Assembly: GCA_035701265.1 (NCBI GenBank)
Contig: DASSNU010000021.1
Location: 310,001-374,000, forward strand
Direction of reading: 5' to 3'
Source of the DNA: DASSNU01 sp035701265
GTDB lineage: Bacteria; Gemmatimonadota; Gemmatimonadetes; Gemmatimonadales; Gemmatimonadaceae
DNA length: 64,000 nt
Made by a program: the position numbers and the translations under genes
In this document: positions 17,326 through 25,446 of the stretch, in pieces
Layout of the letters: each line of letters starts with the position of its first letter
How positions within the stretch are numbered: position 1 is the stretch's first letter
The notes under the pieces: model-generated
Database searches by the model: none
The model's input: only the letters and a program-made list of their open reading frames with translations
Told to the model about the DNA's origin: nothing

Positions 17326-18668
17326 CGAGCGCGCCGCATGCTGAGACGGCGAGCGAAGCCACGATGCGCATCGAGTCGATCGCCGCCGGTGGCGACGGCG
17401 TCGCGCGGCACGAGGGGCTGGTGGTGTTCGTCCCGCGCAGCGCGCCGGGCGATCTGGCGCGCGTGCGCTACGAGTTGCATGGACGGCTCGCGCGCGGGGA
17501 GATCGTTGAACTGCTGGAGCCCGGACCTGGGCGCATCGATCCGCCCTGCCCGCACTATCGCGACGACCGCTGCGGCGGGTGCCAGCTTCAGCACCTGGAC
17601 GAGGAGCATCAGCGCGCGGCGAAGCGGCGCATCGTGTCCGATGCGCTCGAGCGCATCGGCCGTCGGCGCGTGGACCTTCCGCCCGTGCGCGCGAGCGCGC
17701 GAGCGTGGCGCTACCGGCGCAAGCTCACCCTCGCGCTGCGACGCGACGCCGGTTCGCGATGGATTGCCGGGCTGCACCCGTACGACGATCCAGCGCGCGT
17801 CTTCGACGTGCACGATTGTCCGATTACCGATGAGGCAGTACTCCGCGTGTGGGATGACGTACGCCGCCACGCGGAGCTGCTCCCGCGCGCGCTCTCGCTG
17901 CGCGGGAGCGTGCGCGTGGCGGAGGTGATGGACGCGGGGGATGTGGGCGCCGTGGCGAGCGCCGCGAACGCGATCGATGCGAGCCACGGCGCGACGCCGA
18001 CGAACGCACCTGCGGCGTCGCTCGTGCTGGAGGGTGGCGAGCGGTGGCCGGAGAGCGAGCGATTCTTCGCCGCGCTGCCGAAGCTTTCCGCACTCTGGTG
18101 GGCGCCGGAGGGGAAGCGGCGCCGCCTGCTGCACGCGCGCGGCGACGCGCCGCCGGGTGCGTCGTTCGCGCAGGTCAATCCCGAGGTGGCCGCCGCGGTG
18201 CGTCGTCACGTGATCGAGATCCTCGCCGCGCATGCGCCGGCGACCGTGGTGGACGCGTATGCCGGGCTGGGCGATCTGGCGTCGGAGCTCGCCGCGGGAG
18301 GCGCGACGGTGACTTCCATCGAGGCGGATGCCGACGCGGCACGATGGAGCGCGTCGCGGCTCACGCCACCGTCTCGCTCCATCGCCGGTCGCGTGGAGAA
18401 CCATCTCGCGCACGTGCTACCCGCCGACGCCGTGGTGCTCAACCCGCCGCGCGCGGGAGTGGACGCCGCGGTCACGCGCGCACTGCAGCACGCGCCGCGA
18501 GCGCCGCGCGTGGTGGTATACGTGAGCTGCAATCCGGCCACGCTCGCGCGCGACCTCGCGCGGATGCCGCGCTATCGCATCGCGTCGGTGAGCGCGTTCG
18601 ACATGTTCCCCCAGACCGCGCACGTGGAGACCGTGTGCGCGCTGGTGCCGGAGGAGGGAGCCTCGTGA
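17322..18668 (+). CDS. TrmA/RumA-family RNA (uracil-5-)-methyltransferase with TRAM domain
   Basis: This SAM-dependent enzyme is predicted to make 5-methyluridine in rRNA or tRNA. It has an N-terminal TRAM domain (about 15-70), a 4Fe-4S cluster motif Cys76-x7-Cys84-x2-Cys87 with a distant Cys166, and a C-terminal Rossmann domain with DAYAGLG (311-317), NPPRAG (374-379) and YVSCNPATLARDL with the catalytic Cys403; DMFPQTAHVE near the end is the RumA-type tail. The usual Asp of DPPR is Asn here. GTG at 17322 overlaps the biotin carboxylase stop (GTGA); ATG at 17364 is the alternative start. It lies between biotin carboxylase and biotin carrier, coupled to both, an odd place for an RNA modification gene. 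Confidence 0.85.
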   Translation: MTSAPHAETASEATMRIESIAAGGDGVARHEGLVVFVPRSAPGDLARVRYELHGRLARGEIVELLEPGPGRIDPPCPHYRDDRCGGCQLQHLDEEHQRAAKRRIVSDALERIGRRRVDLPPVRASARAWRYRRKLTLALRRDAGSRWIAGLHPYDDPARVFDVHDCPITDEAVLRVWDDVRRHAELLPRALSLRGSVRVAEVMDAGDVGAVASAANAIDASHGATPTNAPAASLVLEGGERWPESERFFAALPKLSALWWAPEGKRRRLLHARGDAPPGASFAQVNPEVAAAVRRHVIEILAAHAPATVVDAYAGLGDLASELAAGGATVTSIEADADAARWSASRLTPPSRSIAGRVENHLAHVLPADAVVLNPPRAGVDAAVTRALQHAPRAPRVVVYVSCNPATLARDLARMPRYRIASVSAFDMFPQTAHVETVCALVPEEGAS

Positions 18669-19165
18669 AGTACGTCGTTACCACCGGAGAATCGCGCGTA
18701 ATCGTGGAGCTTGGCGCGGAGGGGATGCGCGTGGACGACCAGGTGGTGTCCGCCATCCTCCGCGACGTGCCCGGCACGCCGGTGCGATTGGTGGAAGTGG
18801 ACGGGATCGTCCACCGCCTGGTGGTACGCCGCGGTGCGACGCGCGGCAGTTACCGCATCTGGATGGACGGCTACACGTACGATGTGGAGGCGCTGGACGA
18901 GCGCACGCGCGCCATCCGCGACATGTCCGCCGCCGTGGCCGAGGAGAGCGGGCCGGCCCCGCTCGTGGCGCCGATGCCCGGGCTCATCGTCCGCGTCACC
19001 GTCCAGGTGGGTGTCGAGGTGCGCGCGGGCGAAGGGCTCGTGGTGATGGAAGCGATGAAGATGGAGAACGAGCTGCGAGCGCCCGCCGCAGGGCGTGTGA
19101 CTGCCGTGCACGTTGAGCCGGGCGTGGCGGTGGAGAAGGGGGCGGTGTTGGTGGAGCTGGAGTAG
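18665..19165 (+). CDS. Biotin carboxyl carrier protein of acyl-CoA carboxylase
   Basis: It carries biotin between biotin carboxylase and the carboxyltransferase. The C-terminal biotinyl domain (about 98-166) has the motif VMEAMKMENELRAP, so Lys132 is the biotinylation site, followed by the mirror half with GVAVEKGAVLVELE. The N-terminal 90 residues form a beta-rich domain like the linker region of propionyl-CoA/oxaloacetate carboxylase alpha chains, so this looks like the C-terminal part of a PccA-type subunit made as its own protein. GTG start in a GTGA overlap with the methyltransferase. It is the last gene of the carboxylase operon. Confidence 0.88.
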   Translation: MKYVVTTGESRVIVELGAEGMRVDDQVVSAILRDVPGTPVRLVEVDGIVHRLVVRRGATRGSYRIWMDGYTYDVEALDERTRAIRDMSAAVAEESGPAPLVAPMPGLIVRVTVQVGVEVRAGEGLVVMEAMKMENELRAPAAGRVTAVHVEPGVAVEKGAVLVELE

Positions 19166-19469
19166 CGGGGTGCGTGGAGGAGCGCCACTCGGGAGAGACG
19201 CTCCGTTCGGCAACAGACGCTGGTTCGTAATGCGGCGGTGGATCCGAGCCGTGCAACCGGAGACGAGCTGAGCGTCTCCGTATTGGTAAGCCTGCGGGGG
19301 GCTGAAACACGCGGGCACAGGTGAACCGCAGCGGTGTCGCGGTCGAATCATGGCGTGTGAGGAACGCGGCTGTACTATCTCACCCGTGACGAAGGCGCCC
19401 GAGCAAGGTCCTCACCACCACATTCGGCGCGTCAAGCCCCATCTCCGGTGAGGCCACAGGAGATCACCA
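19166..19469. other. 304-nt intergenic region with hairpins and a weak promoter
   Basis: CGGAGACG (19258-19265) and CGTCTCCG (19273-19280) form a perfect 8-bp hairpin with a 7-nt loop; an earlier GGAGCG/CGCTCC pair (19179-19184, 19199-19204) may also fold. These could end the carboxylase transcript; there is no T-run. TACTAT at 19373-19378 could be a -10 box for the next gene, without a good -35. Confidence 0.4.
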
Positions 19470-20063
19470 GTGCGATCGCCACGCTCGTCCCTCACGGCCG
19501 GCAGAATGCTTCTTCACCTGCTTACTCTCTGCGTGCTCTGTACGGCGAGTCCCCGAGGCGCGAACGCACAGGCTGCGGCCGACCCTCACCCCGGCGTCAT
19601 ACCCGCATGCGGGGCCGCCGTGTGTGACGAGATCACGGCGATAACCACCGCGCTCGACACCTTGTGGCGGGGCAATCCCGGATGCCACGCGGCGCCTCCT
19701 GCTGTCCTCGAGACGTTGCACATGGCCCCTTTCAGTGCCACGCGCGCAGGGGAGACGTCTCCCATCGGGTTGCCGTCATCGCCGCCGGTCATGCGCCTTG
19801 ACGATCTTATCCTGCAGCCCTTTAGCCGGTACTGGAAGGCGGTCCGGCTCGTGAGCGAATCCGAAGTGCGAGACGGCGCCGTTCCAGAGAAGACATGTCT
19901 CTTCGCCTTCGCGCCCGTCACGTGGCTTGGCCCGGATAGCGTGCGGATCACCGTGGCCGAGTCGCAGGAGAGGCCGCCGCAGGTTGCTGAGCGCTTCGTC
20001 TTCCTGGCGCGACGCGACGGCGGGTGGCGCGTCACGGCTATCGAGACGGGGATGCAGAGCTAG
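19470..20063 (+). CDS. Hypothetical exported protein
   Basis: I do not recognise the family. The 197-residue product starts with a positively charged n-region and a hydrophobic stretch (about residues 13-26, LLHLLTLCVLCTA) ending near ANA-QA, a plausible signal peptidase I site. The mature part has four or five Cys residues spaced as if for disulfides, and a C-terminal half with CLFAFAPVTWLGPDSVRI, AERFVFLARRDGGWRVT strands reminiscent of small periplasmic NTF2- or lipocalin-like folds. The GTG start is supported by AGGAG 7 nt upstream; an internal ATG at 19506 is the alternative. Base composition is a little lower in GC than neighbouring housekeeping genes. Confidence 0.6.
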   Translation: MRSPRSSLTAGRMLLHLLTLCVLCTASPRGANAQAAADPHPGVIPACGAAVCDEITAITTALDTLWRGNPGCHAAPPAVLETLHMAPFSATRAGETSPIGLPSSPPVMRLDDLILQPFSRYWKAVRLVSESEVRDGAVPEKTCLFAFAPVTWLGPDSVRITVAESQERPPQVAERFVFLARRDGGWRVTAIETGMQS

Positions 20064-20183
20064 AGTCATGGGGGGCGGCCTGCGGTATTGGGCCGCTCGC
20101 GACGAGAGCGCGGCGCGATCCGCTGGGGGCATACGCTCGACAACGACACGAGGCATGATCGCGGCTCCTGACCCGGAGAACGG

Positions 20184-20840
20184 ATGAGGTTCGGATCTCT
20201 GTGGGCGATACCGGTGCTGTACGTCCTGGGCTGTCAGCCACCGGGAAGCACGGCAGCTACCCACGATCCCACGCTCCTCACGGATGCGCTCATGGCGCAG
20301 GTGAGCCAGCCCGGCGGATGCGACCATCTCGCACGCGTCGACGCGTTCGATGTGCGCTTCTTCCGTGATGTGCATTTTCAGCGTGCGATCTGCTCGTTGG
20401 AGCATGGCGACACTGCGACAGCCCTCGTCGGACGGGACGATCGCGGAACGGTGTACCTCCTCGATTCGCCGAGCGCCTTTCGATTTCTTGTGCGACAGCA
20501 TCCGCCCGTCGGTATCGATTCGTCCACGGCGGTCGAGTACGCCTATGTCGCGCTGGAGATGCAGGGCGCTATCTATGGCACCGCCCGCCTTATCCATAAC
20601 ACGGGCGAAATCTCGCCGAGCGCCCTGTCCGCGCTCGACACGGCAAGACTGCCCCATCCGCTCACCGGGGTAGTTCTCGTGCAGCACAGCGCGCGCATCG
20701 GGGACCTCATGGCGGTGATCGTCACTGTGAGCAGTTCGACTCGCGTGGCGAGCTTCATAGGATACGTTCACCCGCGCGGGAGCTTCATTTTTGCCACGGA
20801 ATTTCCGCGACCAGCCGCGAGCGCACCGTCGCACGAATAG
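20184..20840 (+). CDS. Hypothetical lipoprotein
   Basis: This 218-residue protein begins MRFGSLWAIPVLYVLGCQPPG: a short signal with a lipobox VLGC, so Cys17 is the probable lipid-anchored residue. The rest has no motif I can name; it looks like a mixed alpha/beta periplasmic domain with a late hydrophobic strand pair (LTGVVLVQ, LMAVIVTVSS). The ATG follows GGAGAACGG at a fair distance. It lies 120 nt after the other exported protein in the same direction, and may be co-expressed with it. Function unknown. Confidence 0.6.
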   Translation: MRFGSLWAIPVLYVLGCQPPGSTAATHDPTLLTDALMAQVSQPGGCDHLARVDAFDVRFFRDVHFQRAICSLEHGDTATALVGRDDRGTVYLLDSPSAFRFLVRQHPPVGIDSSTAVEYAYVALEMQGAIYGTARLIHNTGEISPSALSALDTARLPHPLTGVVLVQHSARIGDLMAVIVTVSSSTRVASFIGYVHPRGSFIFATEFPRPAASAPSHE

Positions 20841-20945
20841 GGGAAAGCGCTCCCGTGAATGACCTTGACCCCACCGCAACTCTGCACCACGCGCGTGACG
20901 GGGCCCGTCTGGGCCGTGGGAACGCCATGCCAACTCTGCGTCCCC

Positions 20946-21536
20946 CTAACCACCCACCAGCACCCTCCCCCCCACCACCTCCCCCACGAACGTCGACAGC
21001 CCCCAGTGTCCCACCTCGCCGCTCAGCGGGAGGGTGATCAGCAGGTTGTTGTCGAACACCCCCGGGTTGAGGTTCATCGCGACCGCGTCCCCTTCGATCC
21101 GCCACGCGGCTTGGGCGGAGTCACCGGCGCCGGTGCGGAGCACGTCAGGAAGCTCACCGCTCCACGCGGCAGGGCCGGACACGTCGGGGCAGTGGTGCAG
21201 GGGATCGCGGTCCGGCAGGAGTGTGAGGGTGAGATTCACCCGATCTCCCTGGAGGGGTACGAGCTCGGGCCCGGCGCGCGGCGAGACCGAGTCCACGACG
21301 AGCACCACGTGCTGGACCACAGTGCTCCGCTCGCAGACGCCGCTCACGCGCGATGTGCCTGAGGTGGCGCAGGCGGTGAGCGTCGCGGTGGCGAACGCCG
21401 CCAGCACTGCCGCCCCGCAGGAGCTCCACGTGCGCCGCGGGCTCCAGGTCGCCTTGAGGCTCTGCACGCCACGAGCGACCGCCCCCGATCGCTGCGCCAC
21501 GCGTCCCCCGTGCCTCCGCCCCGCTTCCGTTGACAT
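20946..21536 (-). CDS. Hypothetical lipoprotein
   Basis: The product is 196 residues from the ATG at 21536, which is preceded by AGGAG at good spacing; the frame continues upstream without a better start. A long basic n-region (about 38 residues) leads into AAVLAAFATATLTACATSG, a lipobox LTAC, so it should be anchored by Cys. The mature domain reads like a beta-sandwich (VVQHVVLVVDSV, DRVNLTLTLLPD, WGLSTFVGEVVGG). No family is recognised. It is divergent from rplM with a 113-nt gap containing an A/T-rich patch. Confidence 0.6.
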   Translation of the reverse strand: MSTEAGRRHGGRVAQRSGAVARGVQSLKATWSPRRTWSSCGAAVLAAFATATLTACATSGTSRVSGVCERSTVVQHVVLVVDSVSPRAGPELVPLQGDRVNLTLTLLPDRDPLHHCPDVSGPAAWSGELPDVLRTGAGDSAQAAWRIEGDAVAMNLNPGVFDNNLLITLPLSGEVGHWGLSTFVGEVVGGRVLVGG

Positions 21537-21649
21537 GCCATAACTCCTTGCGTAGCTTACAAGTCTGTGAAAAATCACCGGTCCACCGCGCGGGTCTGCG
21601 ATTCGAACCTGCCACGGTGCGCGGCCGGCGTCCATCGATCGCATTCGTG

Positions 21650-22096
21650 ATGAAGACCTATACAGCCACTCCGGCGGACATCGCGCCGCGCTGGTTCGTG
21701 GTCGACGCCGAGGGACAGGTCCTCGGCCGGCTCGCCAGCGAGGTCGCGCGTATCATCCGCGGCAAACACAAGCCGATGTTCACGCCGCACATGGACACCG
21801 GTGACAACGTCATTGTCATCAACGCCTCCAAGGTGCGCGTCACCGGTCGCAAGGCGGAACAGAAGCGCTACTTCCGGCACACCGGCTACATGGGCCACGA
21901 GCGCTTCACGTCCTTCGCCACCATGATCGAGCGTCACCCTGAGCGCGTGATCGAGAAGGCGGTCTACGGGATGCTCCCCAAGAACGCCCTCGGAAGGCAA
22001 AAGCTGCGCCTCAAGCTGCGCGTCTACGCGGGCGCGGAGCACCCGCACGCGGCGCAGCAACCGACTCCCCTCACCCTGCAGAGCGAGACGCGATAA
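21650..22096 (+). CDS. rplM: 50S ribosomal protein L13
   Basis: L13 is an early-assembly protein of the large subunit. Typical blocks: WFVVDAEGQVLGRLASEVARIIRGKHKPMFTPHMDTGDNVIVIN at the start (only short parts are needed to identify it), TGRKAEQKRYFRHTGY, and AVYGMLPKNALGR. At 148 residues it has normal length. The ATG at 21650 gives the standard N-terminus MKTYTA. It overlaps rpsI by one base, the near-universal rplM-rpsI pair. No clear promoter is seen beyond an A/T-rich patch around 21548-21576. Confidence 0.95.
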   Translation: MKTYTATPADIAPRWFVVDAEGQVLGRLASEVARIIRGKHKPMFTPHMDTGDNVIVINASKVRVTGRKAEQKRYFRHTGYMGHERFTSFATMIERHPERVIEKAVYGMLPKNALGRQKLRLKLRVYAGAEHPHAAQQPTPLTLQSETR

Positions 22097-22491
22097 TGGC
22101 GGACGGGTCCGTCGTGCACACCATCGGCCGGCGCAAGGAAAGCGTGTGCCGGCTCTACGTCAAAGCCGGCTCCGGCAAGTGGGACGTCAACGGGCGCACG
22201 CTCGGCGACTACTTTCCACGCGCCGCGCTCGTCTCCGCCATCCAGCAGCCGTTCGCGGCCACCGACACGCTCGGCCGGTACGACGTAAAGGTGCGCGTGG
22301 AAGGCGGCGGCATGAACGGGCAGGCGGGAGCGCTCCGTCTCGCGGCAGCGCGCGCGCTCGTCCGGCTCGATGACGCACATCGCGGCAAGCTCCGCGCGCT
22401 GGGACTCCTCACGCGCGACGCGCGCGAGGTGGAGCGCAAGAAGCCCGGCCGTCCCAAGGCGCGCAAGCGCTTCCAGTTCTCCAAGCGGTAA
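22096..22491 (+). CDS. rpsI: 30S ribosomal protein S9
   Basis: S9 contacts the decoding-site tRNA through its basic C-terminal tail. The protein shows TIGRRKESVCRLYVKAGSG near the start, the GQAGALRLAAARAL block in the middle, and ends in the expected KKPGRPKARKRFQFSKR tail. It is 131 residues long. The ATG overlaps the rplM stop by one base (TAATG), so translation is coupled. Confidence 0.95.
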   Translation: MADGSVVHTIGRRKESVCRLYVKAGSGKWDVNGRTLGDYFPRAALVSAIQQPFAATDTLGRYDVKVRVEGGGMNGQAGALRLAAARALVRLDDAHRGKLRALGLLTRDAREVERKKPGRPKARKRFQFSKR

Positions 22492-22497
22492 CCGGTC

Positions 22498-23463
22498 ATG
22501 ACCCATCCGCAATTGCAGCCGCAGCTCGAGCAGCTTCTCGAGGCGGGCGTCCACTTCGGCCACCAGACGCGCCGGTGGAACCCCAAGATGCGCCGCTTCA
22601 TTTTCGCCGAGCGCAACGGCATCCACATCATCGACCTCCAGAAGACGCTCCGGCAGTTGGATCTCGCGCAGAAGCTCGTGCGCGAGGTCGTGCTGCGCGG
22701 CGACAACGTGCTCTTCGTCTGCACCAAGCGGCAGCTCAAGGGCATCGTCCAGGCGGAGGCCGAGCGGTGCGGCGCGCTGTACGTCACCGAGCGCTGGCTG
22801 GGCGGGCTGCTCACCAACTTCCAGACGGTCAAGAAGCAGATTCGCCGTCTGAAGGAGCTGGAGACGGGGAGCGAGGCCGGCGGCGAGTTCGAGAACTACA
22901 CCAAGAAGGAACAGCTCATGATGTCCCGCGAGCGCGACAAGCTCGCGAAGTACCTCACGGGCATCAAGAACATGACGCGGCTCCCCGGACTCATGTTCGT
23001 GGTCGATTCCAGGAAGGAGCGCATCGCGGTGACCGAGGCGAACAAGCTCGGCATCCCGATCGTCGCCATCGTCGACACGAACGCCGATCCGGATCTCATC
23101 ACCGTGCCGATCGCGGGGAACGACGACGCCATTCGTTCGGTGGAGCTGATTACCCACGCGATTGCCGACGCCGTGGCCGAGGCGCGCCGCGAAGCGCCCG
23201 TGCGGCGCGAGGAAGAGGAGGGCGACTCCGGGCGCACGTACAGCTCGGACCGTGGCATGGAAGCGGCCGACGAGGGCGAGCGTCGCAAGCGGCGCCGCAC
23301 GCGCCGGCGTCGCGCCAAGCCCGAAGCGATCGCCGCCCGGCTCCGCCCGGGGAGCGAGAGCGCTGATGGCGCCGGCGATGGCGCGGCCGGTGGCTCGGAC
23401 GAGAGCGCGGCACAGGATGGTGGAGACGGAACCGACAGCGACGCGGCCGAGGACAACGCGTAG
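22498..23463 (+). CDS. rpsB: 30S ribosomal protein S2 with long charged C-terminal extension
   Basis: S2 belongs to the small subunit and helps bind S1. The core (about 1-232) has GVHFGHQTRRWNPKM, FICTKRQ-like VCTKRQLKGIV, ERWLGGLLTNF and GIPIVAIVDTNADP, all standard. Beyond it come about 90 residues absent from E. coli S2: an acidic/basic stretch, an Arg cluster (RRKRRRTRRRRAK) and a Gly/Asp/Ala-rich acidic end. The ATG follows the rpsI stop by 6 nt. Third gene of the ribosomal cluster; a strong hairpin separates it from tsf, which usually follows directly. Confidence 0.95.
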   Translation: MTHPQLQPQLEQLLEAGVHFGHQTRRWNPKMRRFIFAERNGIHIIDLQKTLRQLDLAQKLVREVVLRGDNVLFVCTKRQLKGIVQAEAERCGALYVTERWLGGLLTNFQTVKKQIRRLKELETGSEAGGEFENYTKKEQLMMSRERDKLAKYLTGIKNMTRLPGLMFVVDSRKERIAVTEANKLGIPIVAIVDTNADPDLITVPIAGNDDAIRSVELITHAIADAVAEARREAPVRREEEEGDSGRTYSSDRGMEAADEGERRKRRRTRRRRAKPEAIAARLRPGSESADGAGDGAAGGSDESAAQDGGDGTDSDAAEDNA

Positions 23464-23510
23464 TCGCGTGTCGCGGCCGGTCGCGTGTACCGGAAGTTCG
23501 CGGTAACATT

Positions 23511-23544
23511 CGAACGCCGCCGGCACGGCTGCCGGCGGCGTTCG
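23511..23544 (+). terminator. Perfect 14-bp hairpin between rpsB and tsf
   Basis: Arms 23511-23524 and 23531-23544 are fully complementary around an ACGGCT loop, very GC-rich, 48 nt after the rpsB stop and 24 nt before the tsf start. There is no T-run. It may terminate part of the transcripts or act as an RNA-processing/stability site that sets S2 and EF-Ts levels apart. Confidence 0.6.
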
Positions 23545-23567
23545 CGTAACGACGGGAGAGCATCGGA

Positions 23568-24173
23568 ATGAGTGTCATGGCATTCACGGCGAAGGACGTC
23601 CAGGAGCTCCGCCGCCGCACGGGCGCGGGGATGATGGAGTGCAAGCGCGCGCTCGAGGAGACGAGCGGCGACATGGAGAAGGCGGTGGACTGGCTTCGTG
23701 CGCGGGGCGCGGCCAAGGCCGAGAAGCGCGCCGGCCGGCAGGCCACCGAGGGCGTGGTAGGGAGCTACATCCACCACAACGGCAAGGTGGGCGTGCTGGT
23801 GGAGGTGGACTGCGAGACCGACTTCGTGGCGCGCAGCGATGACTTTCGCAATCTGGTGCGCGAGCTGGCGTTGCACATTGCCAGCGCGGCGCCGGTGGCG
23901 GTGGACAAGAGCGGCGTGAACGCCGAGCTGGTGGAGCGCGAGCGGCGCGTCTACGAGGAGCAGGTGCGCGCCAGCGGCAAGCCCGATCACCTGGTGCCGA
24001 AGATCGTGGACGGCAAGGTGGAAGCGTTCTACAAGGAAGTCGTGCTCCTCTCGCAGCCATGGATTCGCGAGCCGAAGAAGACGATCGGCGAGCTGGTGAC
24101 GGAGGTGTCCGCGAAGGTGGGCGAGAACATCGTCGTGCGCCGCTTCGCGCGCTTCCAGGTCGGCGCGGAGTAA
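23568..24173 (+). CDS. tsf: Translation elongation factor Ts (short form)
   Basis: EF-Ts recycles EF-Tu-GDP. The UBA-like N-terminus with VQELRRRTGAGMMECKRALEE is followed by the core with EGVVGSYIHHNGKVGVLVEVDCETDFVARS (the TDFVA motif touches the EF-Tu nucleotide site) and a C-terminal helix module. At 201 residues it is the short single-core version found in Thermus-like and several deep-branching groups, rather than the 283-residue E. coli type. The ATG at 23568 has a GGGAGAG Shine-Dalgarno; ATG at 23577 is possible. Confidence 0.94.
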   Translation: MSVMAFTAKDVQELRRRTGAGMMECKRALEETSGDMEKAVDWLRARGAAKAEKRAGRQATEGVVGSYIHHNGKVGVLVEVDCETDFVARSDDFRNLVRELALHIASAAPVAVDKSGVNAELVERERRVYEEQVRASGKPDHLVPKIVDGKVEAFYKEVVLLSQPWIREPKKTIGELVTEVSAKVGENIVVRRFARFQVGAE

Positions 24174-24181
24174 CGGGCCCG

Positions 24182-24895
24182 GTGTCCGAGCTCCGCTATC
24201 CGCGCGTTCTCCTCAAGCTCTCCGGCGAAGCGCTGGCGGGAGAGAAGGGGATCGGCTTCGACTTCGACACCCTTGATCGATTTGCCGAGGAAATACGCAC
24301 CGTTCGGGAGATGGGCGTAGCGCTCGGCCTGGTGATCGGCGGCGGCAACATCGTGCGCGGCAGCCAGCTCTCGCGCATGGGGATGGACCGCGTGGGCGCG
24401 GACTACATGGGGATGCTGGGCACCGTCATCAACGCCCTCGCCATGCAGGACGTGCTGGAGCGGAAGGGGGTGGACACGCGCGTGATGACAGCGATCCGCA
24501 TGGAGGAGGTGGCGGAGCCGTACATCCGGCGGCGGGCGCTGCGCCACTTCGAGAAGGGGCGCACGGTAATCTTTGCGGCGGGTACGGGCAATCCGTACTT
24601 TTCCACCGACACGGCAGCGGCGCTCAGGGCCATCCAGATGAAGGCCGACGTGATCATCAAGGCGACCAACGTCGACGGCATCTACACGGCCGATCCGCGC
24701 AAGGACCTCACCGCCGTCCGCTACGAGGAGATCAACTATCAGACCGTGATGGTCGAGGAGCTCGCGGTGATGGATCAGACGGCGATCGCGCTCTGCCGCG
24801 AGAACAAGCTGCACATCATCGTCCTGAACCTTCAACAGTCCGGAGCCGTTGCCGCGGCCATCCGCGGCGAGCGGATCGGCACGCTCGTGCGATGA
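24182..24895 (+). CDS. pyrH: UMP kinase
   Basis: This bacterial UMP kinase (amino-acid-kinase fold) makes UDP. Visible motifs: RVLLKLSGEALAGEKG at the N-terminus, VIGGGNIVRG, the ALAMQDVLE segment, FAAGTGNPYFSTD and KATNVDGIYTADP. At 237 residues it has normal length. I use the GTG at 24182, 8 nt after the tsf stop, since it gives the family N-terminus VSELRYPRVLLKLSGE; no ATG is available. tsf-pyrH-frr is the widely conserved order. Confidence 0.93.
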   Translation: MSELRYPRVLLKLSGEALAGEKGIGFDFDTLDRFAEEIRTVREMGVALGLVIGGGNIVRGSQLSRMGMDRVGADYMGMLGTVINALAMQDVLERKGVDTRVMTAIRMEEVAEPYIRRRALRHFEKGRTVIFAAGTGNPYFSTDTAAALRAIQMKADVIIKATNVDGIYTADPRKDLTAVRYEEINYQTVMVEELAVMDQTAIALCRENKLHIIVLNLQQSGAVAAAIRGERIGTLVR

Positions 24896-25446
24896 CTACC
24901 ATTTCCGAGATCGTGAAGGACGCGCGCAGCGCGATGGACAAGGCGCTGGACAGTTCCAAGCGCGAGTTCGGCTCCATCCGGAGCGGGAAGGCGAGCACCT
25001 CGCTGCTGGACACGGTGCGCGTGGACGCGTACGGACAGCAGATGCCGGTGTCGCAGGTGGCCACCGTGGCGGCGCCGGAGCCGCGCCTCCTCACCGTGAC
25101 GCCGTGGGACAAGGGACTCGCCAACGCCATCGAGAAGGCCATTCGCGACTCCGACCTGGGTCTCAATCCGGCGTCGCAGGGCGGCGTGATCCGAGTTCCG
25201 ATCCCGGCGCTCAACGAGGAGCGCCGGCGCGATCTCGTGAAGATCGTGCACAAGCTGGCCGAGGAAGGGCGGATCGCCATCCGCCACGCGCGCACCGAGG
25301 CACGCGACCGGTTGAAGAAGCTGGACAAGGTGCCGGAGGACGACAAGAAGCACGCGGAGAAGGACCTGCAGAAGCTTCACGATGACTGCATGCACAAGCT
25401 CGAGGAAGCGGTGAAGCAGAAGGAAGCGGAGATCCTCGAGGTGTGA
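24892..25446 (+). CDS. frr: Ribosome recycling factor
   Basis: RRF splits post-termination ribosomes with EF-G. The 184-residue protein shows the usual N-terminal helix, FGSIRSGKASTSLLDTVRVDAYG, the VATVAAPEPRLLTVTPWD strand region and the C-terminal coiled-coil helix ending in KQKEAEILEV. The ATG overlaps the pyrH stop (ATGA). Confidence 0.95.
   Translation: MTTISEIVKDARSAMDKALDSSKREFGSIRSGKASTSLLDTVRVDAYGQQMPVSQVATVAAPEPRLLTVTPWDKGLANAIEKAIRDSDLGLNPASQGGVIRVPIPALNEERRRDLVKIVHKLAEEGRIAIRHARTEARDRLKKLDKVPEDDKKHAEKDLQKLHDDCMHKLEEAVKQKEAEILEV

Noticed and set aside
21590..21620. tRNA-like T-loop (GGTTCGAATC) on the minus strand upstream of rplM
   Set aside because: The flanking bases do not form the 5-bp T-stem, and no acceptor, anticodon or D arm can be drawn around it; chance match or a decayed fragment.
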